DNA of 5,454 nt from Bacilli bacterium. Its GTDB lineage: Bacteria; Bacillota_I; Bacilli_A; RF39; UBA660. Shown piece by piece: positions 4,421 to 5,454 of this stretch. The notes under the pieces were generated by a model. The model did no database searches and was not told the DNA's origin. It saw only the letters and a list, made by a program, of their open reading frames with translations. The translations under genes were made by a program, and so were the position numbers. The DNA lies in assembly GCA_024693165.1 (NCBI GenBank), contig JAILLM010000101.1:1-5454 (forward strand). Direction: 5' to 3'. Position 1 is the stretch's first letter, and every line of letters starts with the position of its first letter.

Positions 4421-5454
4421 ATGTTAAAAAGAAAAATGTTTAGAGATATAAAAAAGAATTTATCTCAATTCATAACAATCTTTTTAATGGTAATGATTGG
4501 AATAATGGCTTATTCAGGAATAAAAGCATATATGGGTGGGATGCAAGATACTTCCGATAAGTTTTATTCTGAAAATAATTTACAAGATTTAAATGCTTTA
4601 GGTTATTTAAATCATGATGATTTAAATAAGATTAAAGAAATTGAGAATGTTAATGATGCAGAACTTAAATTATCTGTAACTGCAACTACTAATAATGAAA
4701 AAACATTATTATTAAATTTTATTGAATCAAATAATATTTCAAAGTTTTATGTTTACGAAGGTGAAGAATTTGATTCAAATAAATCAGGCATATGGTTAGA
4801 TAATTTTTATGCTATTGAAAATAACATTAAAGTTGGAGATACAATCCTAGTTAAATATGAAACTATGGAACTACAAGAAAAAGTATTAGGACTTATCAAT
4901 GTTCCAGATCATTTATATGACGTTAGAGATTCATCTGAATTATATCCTGATAGAAAAGAATTTGGATTTGCTTATATGAGCACAAATGAAATAACTGAAG
5001 ATTATATTAAATCTTTAGTTATGAAAGAAATGAATATAACTGATGAAAAAGTATTTAATAGATTAGTTAAAGAATTTAATTATAAAGAATATATACCATT
5101 CACAAGTGTTATGGTGGATGTAGATACTAAAGATAATGTAACTAAAGTAAAAGAATCAATCGAAGATAAAGTTAAAAATGCAAAAGCAATTATTAAAATA
5201 GAAGACACTTCTTCATATTTAGCTTATCAAGGTGAAATAGATGAAGGCAAAACTTATGTAGGAGTATTCTCAGGTATTTTCTTATTTATAGCTATGCTAT
5301 CAGTAATTACTACAATGACTAGAGTAGTTAAAAATCAAAGAATACAAATTGGAACTCTTAAAGCTCTAGGTTTTAGTAATAATAGAATACTATTCCATTA
5401 TATAGGATATGGTTTTTGGATTAGTTTATTTGCATCTATCATTGGATTAATATG
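4421..5454 (+). CDS. FtsX-family ABC transporter permease, N-terminal part (runs off window)
   Basis: An open frame from ATG 4421 continues to the window end for 344 codons with no stop. Possible ribosome binding site GAGGT (4405-4409) lies inside the ATPase gene. Residues 1-15 are a basic cytoplasmic start. A first membrane helix spans about 16-36 (FITIFLMVMIGIMAYSGIKAY). A large, acidic, Asn-rich external domain follows (about 37-280), then a second helix (about 281-301, GVFSGIFLFIAMLSVITTM). QRIQIGTLKALGFSNNRI (306-323) is the characteristic coupling-helix region of FtsX permeases that contacts the ATPase, and a third helix begins near 327. The SGIKAYMGGMQDTSDKFYSENNLQDL segment resembles the large single-gene permeases of Firmicutes that carry two FtsX units, so several hundred more residues are expected beyond the window. 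It probably acts on a membrane-associated substrate; which one cannot be seen. Confidence 0.92.
   Translation, partial: MLKRKMFRDIKKNLSQFITIFLMVMIGIMAYSGIKAYMGGMQDTSDKFYSENNLQDLNALGYLNHDDLNKIKEIENVNDAELKLSVTATTNNEKTLLLNFIESNNISKFYVYEGEEFDSNKSGIWLDNFYAIENNIKVGDTILVKYETMELQEKVLGLINVPDHLYDVRDSSELYPDRKEFGFAYMSTNEITEDYIKSLVMKEMNITDEKVFNRLVKEFNYKEYIPFTSVMVDVDTKDNVTKVKESIEDKVKNAKAIIKIEDTSSYLAYQGEIDEGKTYVGVFSGIFLFIAMLSVITTMTRVVKNQRIQIGTLKALGFSNNRILFHYIGYGFWISLFASIIGLI

Overview
This is an AT-rich, low-GC Gram-positive-type chromosomal segment. All Trp codons seen are TGG and no gene is interrupted by TGA, so the standard code fits. Stops are five TAA and one TAG. The gene order ecfA1-ecfA2-(ecfT)-truA-rplM-rpsI is a conserved Firmicutes/Bacilli block that normally follows rplQ. 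A Bacilli-like or Mollicutes-related lineage (for example Erysipelotrichales, RF39 or Acholeplasma-like) is a reasonable guess, but the sequence does not fix the taxon.

Region 1 (1-1883) is a tightly coupled, same-strand run: a 3' fragment of an EcfA1-like protein, an EcfA2-like protein and TruA (tRNA pseudouridine synthase). Each start codon overlaps the previous stop. The two EcfA-like proteins are open and keep family-typical C-terminal tails, but both have lost the residues that define an ABC ATPase. The transmembrane subunit gene ecfT, normally just before truA, is absent. This is the most unusual part of the window. A terminator overlapping the truA stop codon closes the unit.

Region 2 (1884-2940) is the L13/S9 ribosomal protein operon. 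It has a perfect-consensus sigma-A promoter, an ~85-base structured leader that can pair with part of the rplM ribosome binding site, rplM, rpsI and a strong intrinsic terminator.

Region 3 (2945-5454) is an accessory-type transport module. A TetR-family repressor on the minus strand diverges from a MacB/LolD-type ABC ATPase and a large FtsX-family permease that runs off the window. The 134-base divergent control region holds a promoter in each direction and two near-identical palindromic operators (19 of 22 positions the same). One lies at the transporter start site and the other on the repressor's -35 element, so the repressor probably controls both the transporter and itself. The tetR gene ends in a hairpin that lies back to back with the rpsI terminator.

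No stretch over 300 bases lacks a gene. No tRNA, rRNA, CRISPR array, insertion sequence or origin was seen.
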